From the NCBI GenBank assembly GCA_949957035.1, contig CATLIP010000153.1:1-6025 (forward strand): a DNA stretch of 6,025 nt. Direction: 5' to 3'. Shown here one piece after another: positions 5,911 to 6,025 of this stretch (the first letter of the stretch is position 1; every line of letters begins with the position of its first letter). A program made the translations under genes and the position numbers. The notes under the pieces were generated by a model. The model was not told the origin of the DNA. It saw only the letters and a list, made by a program, of their open reading frames with translations, and did no database searches. The stretch comes from an uncultured Lachnospiraceae bacterium (lineage in GTDB: Bacteria; Bacillota_A; Clostridia; Lachnospirales; Lachnospiraceae).

Positions 5911-5983
5911 AGCTGGAAATCGGACTTGAACCGACGACCCCTTCATTACGAGTGAAGTGCTCTACCGACTGAGCTATTCCAGC
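5911..5983 (-). tRNA. tRNA-Thr (anticodon CGT)
   Basis: The 73-base gene folds as a full cloverleaf. The acceptor stem GCTGGAA/TTCCAGC has seven Watson-Crick pairs, the D stem is GCTC/GAGC, and the anticodon stem CTTCA/TGAAG encloses loop CTCGTAA. The variable loop has five bases and the T stem is GTCGG/CCGAT with loop TTCAAGT. The anticodon CGT (plus-strand 5948-5950) reads the ACG threonine codon. G1-C72 and C2-G71 agree with known threonyl-tRNA synthetase identity elements. The discriminator base is T and the CCA end is not encoded, so it must be added by nucleotidyltransferase. It has its own promoter element and terminator and faces the operon. Confidence 0.96.
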
Positions 5984-6015
5984 GTGAGAAGCCACTAATG
6001 ACAACCACACATATT

Positions 6016-6024
6016 ATTATAACA
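6016..6024 (-). promoter_or_regulatory. Extended -10 promoter element for tRNA-Thr
   Basis: Read on the minus strand, TGT precedes a perfect TATAAT (6021 down to 6016), an extended -10 for the housekeeping sigma factor. It lies 32 bases before the tRNA 5' end, giving an expected leader of roughly 25 bases. The -35 would fall beyond the window edge. Confidence 0.65.
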
Positions 6025-6025
6025 A

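Noticed and set aside
1..6025. CRISPR array, insertion sequence, toxin-antitoxin, phage or defence genes
   Set aside because: I saw no spaced direct repeats, transposase or integrase motifs, or paired small genes in either strand.

Overview
The window looks like core chromosome of a low- to mid-GC Gram-positive Firmicute, most likely a Clostridia member of the Lachnospiraceae type. The supporting signs are strong AGGAGG-type ribosome binding sites, the ribosomal-protein/RbgA/RNase HII gene order known from Firmicutes, Gram-positive-style single-span signal peptidases, and protein sequence style. The genus cannot be named from the sequence alone.

Layout: positions 1-78 are the leader of rplS. 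rplS (ribosomal protein L19, 79-426) is followed by a hairpin terminator or attenuator (437-472). A tightly packed, all-plus-strand run follows: signal peptidase I (lepB copy 1, 491-1099), the circularly permuted ribosome-assembly GTPase rbgA (1105-1971), a second signal peptidase I (2015-2572), rnhB (RNase HII, 2565-3224), yraN (UPF0102 nuclease-like protein, 3290-3649), pgeF (YfiH-type peptidoglycan editing factor, 3694-4527) and an MscS-family mechanosensitive channel (4569-5495). Gaps are 5 to 65 bases and one junction overlaps by 8 bases, with no convincing internal promoter, so these genes are probably co-transcribed. The run mixes ribosome production (L19, RbgA), nucleic-acid upkeep (RNase HII, YraN) and envelope functions (two signal peptidases, PgeF, MscS).

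From 5496 the composition drops to roughly one third G+C by hand count, against about half in the operon. This 415-base stretch holds no complete convincing gene. It contains a start-less reading frame that looks like a small-gene remnant (5544-5693) and two converging Rho-independent terminators, one for the plus-strand operon (5781-5818) and one for the minus-strand tRNA (5858-5901). The window ends with tRNA-Thr(CGT) on the minus strand (5911-5983), with an extended -10 promoter element at 6016-6024.

No undescribed system is visible: this is mostly a conserved housekeeping locus. The points worth a second look are the two signal peptidase paralogues bracketing rbgA, the very basic tail of the first one, the terminator placed 18 bases before the second transcription segment, and the AT-rich remnant next to the tRNA.
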